Shown: piece after piece, positions 22,981-35,237 of the stretch
Layout of the letters: every line of letters starts with the position of its first letter
Position numbering within the stretch: the first letter of the stretch is position 1
Assembly (NCBI GenBank): GCA_902728285.1
Contig: CACVBU010001149.1
Location: 887,748-951,747 of the forward strand
DNA: 64,000 nt
Origin: Clytia hemisphaerica
Lineage: Eukaryota > Cnidaria > Hydrozoa > Leptothecata > Clytiidae
Reading direction: 5' to 3'
Position numbers and translations under genes: made by a program
The notes under the pieces: generated by a model
What the model saw: only the letters and a program-made list of their open reading frames with translations
Told to the model about the DNA's origin: nothing
Databases searched by the model: none

Positions 22981-23384
22981 TGTAAAAACTCAAAAATTAA
23001 ATGAGTAAATTATTACTTGATTCATTTTCAAAATAAGAAATAAATGACTAATATCAAGAATTACACTCAGTTGTCCCAAATAATTCAGAATAGTACTGAA
23101 TTATTTACTTGGATTCAGAAAAGTTCATAGATAATTTCCTTTCTTGTAGAAAATTTTACTTCAATTGTCTTTCACGTAATTCTAGCACTAAAATAGCTCA
23201 AAAACAAAATAAAATTGAAAATTGACCCAATTTTGAAGCCTAAATAACGACGATTGGGGGATATCTCTGATGCTTTTAACACAGAAAGGGGCCTAACGCC
23301 CCCTCATATCTTAGGATTGGGAAGTGCTATGAACTTGAAATTTTGACCATAATTAGAGATAAGATAAAAAATAAAATTTTGTTC

Positions 23385-23420
23385 ATTTTGACGTTTCGAT
23401 ACTACTCTTTGTATCATGAT
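23385..23420 (-). ncRNA. Hammerhead-like remnant of a Penelope-like element
   Basis: The minus strand reads GTGATCAT, GATAC, an 8-nt loop, GTATC, then GAAACGTC. Stem II (GATAC/GTATC) and the GAAAC-GTC segment fit a hammerhead core. The conserved CUGAUGA is here GUGAUCA, a C3G plus G8C exchange that would keep the known C3-G8 pair. It sits just downstream of the Penelope coding fragment, where these elements carry hammerheads. Confidence 0.35.
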
Positions 23421-23546
23421 CACAAATACACTAGCTAACAAGCAAACGTGTTTAAAAAATCAAAATTTCTAAAATTTCAAAATCACATCTAGTAATTAGA
23501 GGTCATAAAATTTTTTTTACATAATTGAACGCATACATATAATTAA

Positions 23547-23885
23547 TCAAAAAAGCTCTAGAGGATAGGAAGATACCGTTTTATTTAAATCAGGTTTCAA
23601 ATCCCTAATGATTAATGATTCTTTTATTTATAAAGCTCTTCATCAGTTTTTCCTCTTTCATAAACTTTCATGTTCTCAAGGGACACATCGTGCCCAGTTC
23701 TAAAAAGGTGTCTTGTTACAGCAGTTGGTTTCTCAGCATTCCGATGTTCCTTGTACCGTGTCGCAATGTGCCGTTTTGTTTTCCCAATGTAGTAAGACTC
23801 GCAATCTGTACAGTGCACTCCGTACACAACAAATGAACGTAACCTTAGAGGTATTTTATCTTTGAAAGTAAACAGATTTGAGAGT
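23547..23885 (-). pseudogene. Penelope-like element fragment with GIY-YIG endonuclease
   Basis: The minus strand encodes the end of a Penelope-like polyprotein: a short linker (FKDKIPLRLRS), then a GIY-YIG nuclease start (VYGVHCTDCESYYIGKTKRH with R and E residues following). GIY-YIG endonucleases at the C terminus are diagnostic of Penelope-like retroelements. A one-base loss near 23622 (after EELYK) shifts the frame; the last part (SLIIRDLKP...) continues in another frame to a stop at 23547. The reverse transcriptase is absent, so this is a truncated dead copy nested in the left part of the 18-kb element. Confidence 0.75.
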
Positions 23886-24489
23886 CGTGAGACTGGTGGA
23901 GGTGAAAAAAGGTACCCTTACTAGCGGCACATCCCCGTACCCCTTTTTGCCCAAGTACCCCTCCTACAGTTAAGAACAGAAGAGTATGTATGCTTTATTT
24001 TATCAATGATAATCAATGTTAGATGTTAGATGGACAATCTTAATCTATCAATATCTACCACTGGTCCACATAAAAATTCAGAGAATATTTGGATAAAAAG
24101 GGCTAAAATGCCCATTTTGGGCCGGTCTGCAAAATACACACGGGTAACAGGTGGCAAAATTAATTGATGCACACTTGCAAAGTGTGCAAAGTCTTTCAAA
24201 AGTTATCAAAAATTTTCGTCCAAAGGGAGGGGTACAAGATGAAATAATATGGCAAAAATGCTAATAACTAGAAAATTAGAAAACTCAGAAAGATGGAATC
24301 AGACAGTGAATACAATGAAATTCTTGTAAAAGCTACCCAAATTTTGGAAGATCTGGCGAAAGGTATCTATATCAACTAAATTTATTTTAGTAATTCGAAA
24401 ATCGATTTTTCTAATTTTAGGGTTGGTCAGGGCCATAAAAAACTTATGAAAATGGTCGTACCTTAAACCCTTAAATAATAAAAAAATAT

Positions 24490-27400
24490 CTAGTTTCGTA
24501 AAGGATATCTTTGATCTAAAAAGCAATTGATAATGTCACCCAAAAAATACTTTGTTTGAATGAAAAAATAGTCAGTATGTTTTTTTAAATGAAAAACATT
24601 ATAGTCCACCAAGGATTCATACGGAACTATCGATGTTTCGTCTTCCTCTTCAACTTGATATGCCTGAAATTCTTCATCAAAGCATATTGTTTCAAAGTTT
24701 TGAATTTTAAAATATAGGTATCCATGTATTATACATATTTGAACAATTTTCCCAAACGTAGGTAACTTATTTATTCGGTTAACGTTCACTGCTAAGAAGG
24801 CTTCTCTACAATACTTTGTTCCAAACCGTACTACCCAGTTTGCCTTAAAAGCCGCATTATTGAATTCGATGCCAGGTAATAGATTTCGCTCATTAAACCT
24901 GTTTCTCAAGTTGACCTTTTCATTAGGAGAAAGTGGCTTCACCACCCCATTTAATTCTTCCTTGTTAAATAAGGGATGTGAAACGCCCTCAGAGTTATCC
25001 CCATAATTAGCTGTATCAAGGTATTGATGGCGGTTTGCTAAGGAGAGTGGAAGGTTTTTAAAATTTTGACATTTTGCCAATGATTTGCCAAGTATTTGTG
25101 TGCAGCCTCAAAACTGTAGCATGAATATCTAATAGGAGGACCAAGTTCATTTATTGAATTGGCAAAATGGAGCATGTAGTTGTGCTTCGGTAAAACATTG
25201 TCATCGGGAAAAAGGCGTTTGAACTCTTTCAGATGGTTTGGTACTCTTTTTTTTAGCAGTTTAATCGTTTCGTCTCCAATAACCGGAGAAATCAATATTT
25301 GACAGATTTCAATCAAGTCTATAATGAGCTTAACATACTCATTTTCGAACTCCACCAGAGAGTTAATAACAAATGGAAATGTCCTTAAAAAGACACGAGC
25401 TTGATCTGCTTCAAATTTCAGCTTATATCCTTCATTTTCAAATACACTTTCTCTTATCGGTGGAGGTTTCGAAGATAACTCAGAATAACCATAGGGATGA
25501 TTAGCAATAGATCCGTTGACACGATCTAATGAAGTTACTTTGAGAGAATATATAAGCTTCTTTAGGACAAGTCGCAGCTCGTACTGCACAGTTCCCTCAA
25601 AGAGAATATGCATGATATCCTGTGGGAGTTGCGTAATTATATCGAAATTTGGCAGTCTGCACAATGGACTTCTTTGGTTTATACCATACGTTATTTTCAA
25701 GTTATGTTGCAAATTTCCTGTTGCATTTTCAATTTCTGTACATTGTTCATCATAAATTTCTTTAGTTCGCTGTTTGATTTTATCTAAATCAAAAACTGTT
25801 TGCAGTGTTTCAAAATCACAGAGACAGTGTCGACATTTTATAAATGCACCACCAACACCTTCTTTGAAGCCACCCCACAGATGTTGGCCAAGAGTATCAC
25901 CTAAGAAAACAACTACTTTTCCAAAAACAGTTTGTTCCTCATTATTCAAGCTCATAACATGACCATGGTAAAGCAATATCAAATCATCAATTATGGGTGA
26001 TAAAATCTTACCAACGCCATACTTTTTCACATGTGATGCTGGAGCAATGGCCAGTAATTGGACTGCACATACTCTGGAACGGTATTTGGGTGAAGTATTA
26101 GCCACACAATAATAATACATATCAATTTTGTATTTGGTAGCAGCACTACCAAGCGGATTGCAAATTTCCAGCTCATCATGAAATAACATAATAGCAAGTG
26201 CAGTAGGATGATCTTTGAAATATTGATCTTTTGTATACACCGAACCGTCGAAAATGTCATAAAAATAGCCGTTTCCAGTGAAACGAGGTCGTCTCAGAAT
26301 AAGAGAAGCTATTCTGGTATTATTCAGCATTTGCTCGAGTGTTTCTAAAATTGGTATATACATATACGTTTCATTCTTTTCTGATAATACCAATTCCTTC
26401 TTTTTACGTTTCCTCTTTAAGATTGATCCAAGAACTATCTCAATAGGTTTGACATGGGAAAAAGTTGATTTAATGAAAGATTTTAGCTGAGCTTCAGTTG
26501 AAAGTCCTTCAAAAATGTTACCGCCATCCTGAAATATCTCATCTACTTTTGCAAGGTCTTCTTGTTCTGTGACACCAAGTTCTTGAATCAGCTTGGCTTT
26601 TAAAATGTCGCAATGTTGAGAAACCAGACATGAAACGTTGTCCTTGATTTTTTCCGTTGTAGCCTGAAAGAAAAGCAAAAATAAAAACATTTTAACATAA
26701 GCTTTTTGTAAGAGCTCCCTGGACTGTCAAGGGTGCTATGCAGCCAGTCTTTATTCCGCCAGCCTTCCCGCCACTCCCGTCATGTTGTGTAATGAGAAAA
26801 AAGGAGTATTGTCCATATAAAGAGTCACTAAGTAAGCTATCAACAGATTAAAGATTCAAAAGGTGGGCGGTTTTGTGTTTCAAATAAACATAGCTGCGCT
26901 GAAAATAACTAAGGCATCAAGCTAAGGCCTGAAATATTATTAACCTCCCAGTTATAGGGGGATAATGTCATTTGCCGCCCGCTTTGAACAAGATTGAAGC
27001 CATTGCATTGAAAGGGAAAGACTTGACTGACGTTAAATCTTCTACCCTTTTGCGACCCTTTCACTTTTAGTGACCTAAGCCTTTACTTAAGATTTTTATC
27101 AAACTAATAATGGATAATAATGATAATAATAATAATAGTAATAGCGTTAAGTTTTCATTCTTTGTTGTTACGGTATTCATTCTTCCCTTCTGATAAGTTA
27201 TGATCCCTTAGTATCATTGTGTGTCCCTCTGCTGAGATCTCAATGATATCCCCCATAATCTGCAAACTAGGGACAGGCCCAAATCAAACTGTGTGAAAAG
27301 AAAATAACAGCAAGACCTCAAACTGAACGCTATTGTTATGTTATCTGAACCTTTCATATTATTATACATACCTGTGACAATTTCTTCCGTTCTTTAGATT

Positions 27401-28295
27401 TCAATAAAAACATTGCAGCACATTTTTTCAGGTTTAGTTGAGAGTTCTGAAAAATTAAAAAACAAAGAAAATGTTTTTATATATACTTTGAGATATTATG
27501 AATTTGACCGACATTGAAATTCAGCATCATAAAAAAACTTACTTGTGATCAAGAATGGAATTAATTTTTGAAAAATAAGGCATTAGGCTTTTCAGACAAT
27601 GTATATATAATCTCAATGTTGGTCACATTTAATGGGGGCAATTTTCCGGGGGGGGGGGGTGTTTTCCGGGGGGCTATTTTCCTAGAGCCTAAATCGAGGC
27701 TTTCACCATATGAATCAGTAAAACTTGCGTTTTGAAAATAACATAGTTAAACATATATACAGTTTACATAGTCCAAATCTTTCCTGGATATTTCTAAATA
27801 AATAATGCCTTCTTTCAAGTACAGAGCCTTACTTACTTCAATCAGGTTATCATCATTGTTATCAACTTCTTGTTGTTGCTCTTGTTCGTCATCTTCTGAA
27901 TCTGACACATCTGATGACGAAGACGATGACTCCGCTGCTAATGGTATTGCATCATCACCTTCATGTTGATCTACTTCATATTGAACATGTTCAATTCCAT
28001 CTGGCACAGCCTCTTCCTCTTCATTCAATTGGATTTCACCGTTAGGTTGTTGACGCCCCTGAATTGCGTAAGGCTGCTGGTGGTAAACCTCTTTGTGTTT
28101 TCTTGTTATGTGTTTGTATAAAGAGTTATAAAGCGAGAAGGTGGCAACACATCCATCCACATTACATTTAACGTTGAAAGAGGATTGATTTGCATGGACG
28201 GAGCGATAATGATCAAGGAGAAGACGGACAGAAAGAGCTTGAAAATAATTGCACAAAAGACATCTAAATATCGGTGGATGTCCCTGATTCATCAT
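24490..28295 (-). pseudogene. C2H2 and CACTA-like transposase gene, three exons, frameshifted
   Basis: Exons are 28295-27837, 27446-27372 and 26663-24490, all joined in phase 0 by GT-AG introns. Exon 1 (ATG 28295) encodes two C2H2-type fingers (CLLCNYF...DHYRSVH and CNVDGCVATF...HITRKH) and an acidic Ser/Glu stretch. Exon 2 encodes NSQLNLKKCAAMFLLKSKER. Exon 3 encodes a large domain with FLGDTLGQHLWGG, CRHCLC, LPQDIMHILFEG and PKHNYMLHFANSINELGPP followed by FEAAHKY. I know this architecture from multicopy proteins of fish and cnidarians that resemble CACTA-type transposases. One base is missing near 25083 (minus strand, between KYLAN and LAKCQN), so the last approximately 195 codons are in another frame. 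Otherwise the frame is open for about 900 codons. Likely the transposase of the 18-kb element. Confidence 0.65.
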
Positions 28296-28649
28296 CCATG
28301 TTTAAAAAATCTGAATTCTACTGTTCTGTTCAGTTCAACTCAGGATGCCTTCTCCTGTCGCCTGTTCACATCTTCTACCAGGCACGATTCTACCACGTCT
28401 ACGTCTACCATTTTTGAATATTCTTATCTCGTTTTATTTAGCTCAATAAGCGGGCATTTTAAGTTTTGAATTCCATTTCAATTTTCCGAAGTATAACAGC
28501 GCGCGGTATATTTTATACCCAGCATTCTTTGCGGTTTACCATCGCAGGACTGCATTAAGATACCCTCACACGACGAACGAGAGCGCCATCACGCATGCAT
28601 CAGATTCTCAGATTGAAATTTGATTTCGAAAGTACTTAAATTTCTAAGA
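28296..28649. promoter_or_regulatory. Divergent intergenic region between the two element genes
   Basis: The 354 bp separate the start codons of the minus-strand transposase-like gene and the plus-strand partner gene, so both promoters should lie here. A TATATTTTATACC segment is at 28507-28520, about 130 bp before the plus-strand start. No other motif is certain. Confidence 0.4.
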
Positions 28650-29188
28650 ATGGCATCAGAGAGAAAATTGATTAGAGAGATAATGAAAGTCCAGCCAGAA
28701 ATTGCTGAGCATTTTATAGGTATGTACCTCCTTTTTTGTTTGTTTTGGCTTATTTTGGAGTGGAAAACTAATATGATACTGGATAAATTCCTTACTTTTA
28801 TCTCAGCACCCGTCTCCTCAATCTCTTGAATACAATACATAATGGAGGGTTGCCTTTTATTTTGCTGTAATAAGGATTTTTCACGCTGTGGTAATGAAGA
28901 AAGGCCCCCAATATCTCTGTCATAGTTCTTTATAGAGGTGAGGATAATATGTAATATATTGGCCCTAGTCCGTGGGGGGGGGGGGGGGGGGGGGGTACTT
29001 AAGAAAAAATGGGTGCTGAGTATCTGCGGACTTTAAGGGTCGGTTTTTTGACCTTCCAAAGTCTCTCTGAGGGTTACAAAAATCAGAAAATTTCAAAGTA
29101 TATAGTCTCTCTGGGGAGTTGCCAGAAGTCCGACACTTTCTAGTCCGACAGCAAAAAAGTTCGACAGTGCAATTGACGTCAGGCGTTA

Positions 29189-29651
29189 GGCCTGGGTCAC
29201 ATATAAGTTGTGTTCGCGTCATTTCCAGCCCCAAAATGTGAGTCGGTCGGTCAGTCGGCACCTTAAATCGTCGGAAAAATGTGCTCTGAATATAGGCGGT
29301 GGGGCGGTGTTAAAATCGTCGGAAAACTGCGCTCTGAATACAGGTTTTTTCAGGCGGCAAGAATCATCGAGCACGCACGCTGCAATATGATTACTTTGGA
29401 TATCGCGAGCACGCACAAAGCAGTTGGGTAGCTCTTTTTAATGCAAAAAATCTTTGAAAAATTGCGGATAGAAATCTTAAAAACACTCAATGATCAAAAC
29501 GCTGGCTACGCTGAATCTACAAAATTCTTTTAATAAAATCGCTAAAAAATCCGACAAATTTACCGACTTTCCGACTGAAAAGGGTCGGATTTTTAAGATA
29601 AAAAGTGAGTCGGTCGGCTGACGTGAACACAACTTATTTGTGACCGCGGCC
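29189..29651. mobile_element. PIF/Harbinger-type MITE with TTA TSD
   Basis: TTA flanks both sides (29186-29188 and 29652-29654). The element begins GGCCTGGGTCACATATAAGT and ends ACTTATTTGTGACCGCGGCC. The three-base TTA duplication is the PIF/Harbinger hallmark. It sits inside another inverted-repeat element whose halves are at 29168-29188 and 29652-29965. Confidence 0.82.
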
Positions 29652-29965
29652 TTAGTATAAGTGTAGTGAAAACTTTAGTGAACGAAGGTTATACTTACAC
29701 CTGACATTCTGGCTACGTTTCGCGTTGCCCGACCGACTCTTTAATATCAAGTAAGGCGTAAATCACAAATAAGTTATGTTTGCGTCGTCCGACCGACTTG
29801 CTTTCCATCTTAAAAACCCGTCCCTTTTCAGTAAGAAAGCTGGAAATTTATCGGATTTTTTAATATTTTTCAAAGCATTTTGTACATTCATCGTAGCCAG
29901 AGTGTCAGACGTGAAGTTTAACCTCCGTTTTCACTACACTTATACTAACACCTGATTGCAAACAG
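29652..29965. repeat. Inverted-repeat element interrupted by the TTA MITE
   Basis: TTAGTATAAGTGTAGTGAAA at 29652 faces TTTTCACTACACTTATACTAA ending at 29955, with GGCTACG blocks inward on both sides. CTAACACCTGATTGCAA at the right end mirrors TTGACGTCAGGCGTTAG just left of the MITE at 29173-29189, showing that the older element spanned both. Confidence 0.6.
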
Positions 29966-30203
29966 ATTTTCGTTGCGGCTCGTTTAACTGCATCCAATCA
30001 GGCTAGCATGTTTTTACTTAGCTTGTTTGCAACTAAACTAATAGTATACATAAACTTTTTTATAATACTATCAGCTTAGAAACTTGGCTACATTCATCGT
30101 TAGTCGGCGATTTGATCATCTGTCTTAAAAGAAGCTTTCCGTCCGCAATTATCAAAGTTTTTTTGCGTTAAAAAGCGCTATGCGACTGTTTTTGCAACCG
30201 CAA

Positions 30204-31631
30204 TGTACCTTAAGTGTATTAATTTTGGCGTGTACTTAATTTGGCGGTTGGCCAAAAGACAAATTTTGGCGGTGTGGGGATTTAATTTGGTGGATGGGAA
30301 AATTTTAGGCAGTCGTAAATCAAAAATTTTAATGGTTTTAACTTTGGCGGGTATTTAATTTGGTGGACGCTCAGTTTTTAAAATTTTGGCGGGTCAGGGG
30401 GGGGGGGGTCAAGCAGTTACTCCGGAACACTATGAGTACAAACTGATTTTTGATACTTTTGAAAAGGGACCACCACCACTTGCCCTTAGTACACATGGTA
30501 CTAACTGATTTTGAGGTAGAATTTCAATACACCACCCCCAAAATAACCCAAAACGCATTTTTGGCCAATGCGTTTTTCAAAATTGGCCTTTGAGGAAACT
30601 TTTCAACATCTTTGTATTGATGCTGAAATTTATATGTTCGAAATTAAACATATTTCAGGAAAAAAATGCGAAATTTTGGAAGTATTTTTTATTTTCTAAG
30701 ATCGAAATTTTTTTTTTTGAAATCTTTTTTCCAAAAAAGCTGGATTTTTGGCAGTTAGTACACAAAATTTGTTGTAAATCGGCTAGCATACCACCTGTTT
30801 CAGGGGGGTCAAGCAGTTAGTACATGACACCCATGACACTTACTCTCGGGTACCTAATAGACGGGGGGGGGTTGGAAAAAATCTCAAAACTTACTGGGTG
30901 GAAAAATTTAGAAAAGTAGGCTAATACAGAAGAATCAGGGCAAAAGAAGGAACTTTCAAAAATATTTTCCCAAAAATTACTAAGTACTAAGTGCAAAAAC
31001 AGGTGGTATGCTTGACGATTAACAGCAAATTTTGTGTACTAACTGCCAAAAATTAAGCTTTTTTGCAATAATAATTGGGACTTTGGGTAAAATATTTTAA
31101 TTTTCTTTTTTTTCAAAAATCAAAAAAAAATTTCAGTCTTAATAAAAAAATAATTTGAAAATTTGAAAAAAAAACTTCCAAAATTTGACATTTTTTTGCT
31201 CTAAAATAGAGCAAGAGATTTCTAACATAATTTCAACATAAAAAATGTTGAAAAGTTTCCCCGAAGACAAATTTTGAAAAACGCATTGACCAAAAATGCG
31301 ATTTTGGGTTATTTTGGGGGTGGTGTATATATTGAGCAAGGTCAAAAAAAGTTAGTACACTGTGTACTACGTGAGAATTGGTGGTGGTGGGGTACAAATC
31401 TTCCCAAAAATCAGTTAGTACTCATAGTGTTCTGGAGTAACTGCTTGACCCCCCTGCCTGTTTCTGCATTTTGCCAATTTTGAAAATGGATCACCACCGT
31501 ACTAAGTGTCATGGGTGTTAGGTACTAACTGCTTGACCCCCCTGGGCGGGTATTTAATTTGCTGGATTTTACCAAAAACCGCCAAATCCGCCAAATTTAA
31601 TCCCCGCCAAAATTAATACACTTCAGGTACA
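30204..31631. mobile_element. Nested inverted-repeat elements in intron 1 of the partner gene
   Basis: The outer ends are TGTACCTTAAGTGTATTAAT and, facing it, ATTAATACACTTCAGGTACA, followed inward by TTTGGCGG motifs. Inside, at about 30390-31460, a second pair reads GGGGTCAAGCAGTTACTCC...CACTATGAGTAC and its reverse complement. A CTCTCGGGTACC MITE lacking its right end (30843 onward) sits within that. No coding capacity is credible. Confidence 0.6.
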
Positions 31632-33278
31632 ACAAAGGTCATGATGCAGCTAGCGTGCTTGATATTGTTGCCGTGCAAACAAACTTTTGTTCAGAGCGCA
31701 TTTTTCCAATGATTCTAGTGCCGTTTTCTGACGTTTCTTGGAATTTCATCCTCCAATTCTTTCGCTTTCAGACATTGGTAGGACCCCTGAGGACACCCAG
31801 ATTTTTCCATCCTTAAAAGATTTTGTTAAAATTTGTTTTGTTTTTGTTACATTTCAGAGAATGGTAAAATGGATAAAGATATCTTATCATGGAACTACAA
31901 GACCTTCAAAGAGTTTCTAAAAGATTTTCCAGCACTTTCAAGGAGTGATGCATGGAACGTTGTAGAGGTAGGTCTTGCATAATGTGATAAGCAGATTAAA
32001 ATTAAATTTTGATCATGTTGATCAAGCCTGTGCATTGTAGTTACCTTAAGGGCAGTTATTTTTGCAGGTTTCAATTTTCTGGTACACTCTTTTTATAAGC
32101 AACCCTAATTTTCAGTTCAGGGCTGGATTTGCTAAGCAATTTTTTGAAATCCAGGGTTAAAATTGCTTATAAGGTTACTTTTGAATGTTAAGCTTTAATG
32201 GTCCATTTTTGGGCTATTTTCGACTGTTTGTTCTGAGAAAAAGGTTGCTGTGAGGATTTCAGGGCTAAGGGTTGCTAAGCAAGTTGTTGCTTAATTTTTC
32301 GGCAATTCTGAGGGCAGATTCAAGAAAATATGTTATCAAAATTCCTGGTAATGGTCTTCAAGATTTGAAAAAGTCAAACCTTTAGGGAGGTAGTTTTTGT
32401 GGGAACCAATTTTTTTGCAGTTGAGTTATACATTCAAAAGAACTTTGTGTAATTTTTTAATGGTATAAGTTGGGCATTAATTTCTCCTGGTGTTTCTCTT
32501 TGATTTATGTGTGTTTGGGATGTTTTTTCTTTGCCTAAATTCCTTTTTATTTCAAACTGAACAAACAAAGTCTTGACAGTAGTTTACTCATTTATTTCAG
32601 GAATGGGAGCTTTACTGTGACACTCCACCCCTTTCTCCCAGTGGAAAGGGAAAGGAAAATGTACCTTTGCTTAAAACAGGCAAAGATTTATTGTGTGAAG
32701 AGCCTAAGAATTCCCGTAGAAACAAAGAAGGTTCATTACATGAAGAACTGAAGAAATCGTGTGATGAGCCATTGTGTGACGAGCCATTGTGTGAGGAGCC
32801 ATTGTGCGAGGAGCCATCGTTTGAGGAGCCAAAGACTATTAAAGAACAGTTTTCAAAAAGGAAATATTAAAAAGTTATCGGAATTCTCTTGCATAGAAAT
32901 GGCCACCAGTGCCAATCAGCCCAGTTTTTTGGTTATTCAACCTCCAAGATTCGTAATCTACAAAGATGTAGAATTGACAAATACGGAAAACGCTGGTGGG
33001 CTAAATAAGAGTCAATCCGAAAGGCTGATACGGACTACAGTTACCACCATGCAAGCTGAATTAACGAGATCACATCGGTTACGCACCCCATCTGAAGAAG
33101 AGCTAACTGAAATGGCCAAAGCCTTAGTCATTCAATACCCATCAATGCGAGATGATTTGCAATCCCATGTAAGTTAAAACATTTTGCAACAAGAGATAAT
33201 GTTAGATAAAAAAAGTTGATTGTTGTTATTCCTCTGAGAGAAATGAATGTTTGCTCTTACTATATTCTGAACACTTAA

Positions 33279-33560
33279 CCCTATTCGAGCTAAGGGGGGT
33301 GTTTTGCACCACCCTGGTAGTTTATTGCCAATAACTTTGAAAATTCTCAACAGAATGTTCTGATTTTTTCAGACTTTAAATATTATTTCATAAGACACAA
33401 AAATCCAAAATTTTATGATTATCCGTCCACTAGTTCAGGTTTTATGACTTTTTACTGAAAATGCGTATTAAAACCTACTAAAATCCCTTTAAAATCAAAA
33501 TTCTTTAAAAGTTGATAACTTTTGAAGTCATTATCATTTTAATAATGACTTCAAATTTTA
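33279..33560 (+). repeat. Left part of a TTAA/CCCTATT MITE
   Basis: TTAA then CCCTATTCGAGCTAAGG matches the left ends of the complete TTAA elements at 39266 and 50768. The interior is related, but no right terminus is found before exon 4 of the partner gene at 33630. Truncated copy. Confidence 0.55.
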
Positions 33561-34254
33561 ACTGGTATTAAATATCTGTAGACTTTTTCAAAAAAAATTG
33601 AAACAATGATTTCTTATTTGTTTTTTCAGGAGACTTGCCTTGAGCGACTTCAAAAAAGGGTATACAATGATCCTAACTGCAAAGGTAAATTTTATTTTCA
33701 TCACCATGAAGCTAATGCAAAGTTTAACAACTTTTTATCAGGCAATAAAGGAGAATGAGCCGGCTTCACATACTCTTGAAGAGGTGCATTTGAGTCTCAG
33801 TACGCATTCAAGTATTGCTTAAAATGGATCATGAGCCAAGCAAGAAAGTATTTAGGATTTTGACCCAGTCCAAGACGGCAAAATTAGAAAATTAGAAAGA
33901 TGGGTTCAAAGAACTTGGCTAAGGCGTTAACCCCCCTTTCTAGATGAACCTCCCCCTTTTTGAAATCTTCCCCCTTTTTACAATAAAGTCCTTATAAGCT
34001 TCTTTCGTTAAACTCATGTCATTTTCAATGAATTTCTTTTGCTTTGTAGCAATCAGTGAGGCTGAGAATGAAGAGAAAAAGCGAAGGAAAGAGAGGGTGC
34101 TATCTAGCCTCAAGCCACCAAAAAAGAAGAAGAAAAAGTCCCTTACTTTTGCAGATGAAAATGGTAATCTTTTATTTAACTCTATAACATCCCTTTTATT
34201 TAACAAGTTACCTTTAGGGACGAGATTTTTGTGCAATTTTATTTTGGCAATTTA

Positions 34255-34490
34255 TTAAAATTTCTAAATTTGGTGAGAATTTATTTTGGCGAACGTCCCA
34301 TTTTTTGGTGAATATTTTGGCGGGAAAAGGGTGAAAAAAGGGTTTTTAGGAGAAATAGAGGATAGTTTGAAAGAAAATTAAATTTGGCGAGAATTAATTT
34401 TGGCGAATAGCCTATAAATCTAGATTTAGCGGGAAGAAATTTTGGCGAAATTTTTAGGCAATTCTTCAAAATTACTTCTCACCAAAAATT
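34255..34490. repeat. TTTGGCGA-rich repeat
   Basis: Several AATTTATTTTGGCGAA and AATTTTGGCG blocks in intron 5 of the partner gene. Similar motifs occur at 30220-30395, 31600 and 62130-62400 (TTTTAGCGA). Probably remnants of one repeat family. Confidence 0.45.
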
Positions 34491-35021
34491 TTTTCTCTTA
34501 AGGTAGTTTAAATTTTCTCTAGACAAGACCTAAATTTCTGAAAAAATTTGGTAATTTATTGACTGTCAGCAAATCTTACTTTAAAGAAATATTCTTTGAT
34601 CTTCTGAAAGAGTCAGTTTGAAGAGCAGGACAGGTCCAATAGTGTGAAACTTGGATTTCTTTTTTAGATGTGTCTCGTTATGTGAAATGAGTAAGATCCC
34701 AAAACTTTTCATGGGATCCTTCTCCCCTCCAGGATAATGGGTGGAAGAATCACGTTTTTAGCCAAGGGGGACTGATTTTTTACACTTGATGGGGGACAAA
34801 AGGAAATGGGGTTTTAAGGAGAATTTCTTACAAATGTATTTTCCTTTCGTATGAATTTATCACTTCTCATTCATTTTGAAGTGAATTGATAACTTTGTGA
34901 GTCTTTCAGAAGGGGGACCAGGAATCAAAGAGTGATGGAGGAAGAAAGCCAGATGAGGGGGAGTATTGAACACCAGATGGGGACCAAAAATCTGCAGAAC
35001 ACAGTGCTTTTTGTACCTATA

Positions 35022-35237
35022 CTCTCGGGTACTTAATAGTTGGGGGTTGGAAAAAATCTCAAAACTTAATAAGCATAAAAATGTTCTGGGTGAGAAACTT
35101 ATGAAAAGGAGGCTAACAGAAGAATCAGGGCAAAAAAGGAACTTTCAAAAACATTTTCCTAAAAAGTTTGGTCCTAAAAAGGTGGAAAATTTTTGAAAAA
35201 TTAATTAGCGGGGGGATGGCTATTAGGGAACCAGAGA
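35022..35237. mobile_element. CTCTCGGGTACC mariner-type MITE, diverged copy
   Basis: It begins after TA with CTCTCGGGTACTTAATAG and ends in a mutated GGCTATTAGGGAACCAGAG. Interior blocks match the 10122 copy. It lies in intron 5 of the partner gene. Confidence 0.65.

Noticed and set aside
25516-25962. Plus-strand open frames opposite the transposase-like gene
   Set aside because: They are antisense to a long frame with conserved motifs and normal exon borders.
28976-28996. Poly-G runs here and near 6681, 11211, 27650 and 39790
   Set aside because: These are homopolymer parts of MITE termini, or sequencing-sensitive tracts, not telomeric or G-quadruplex arrays with defined units.
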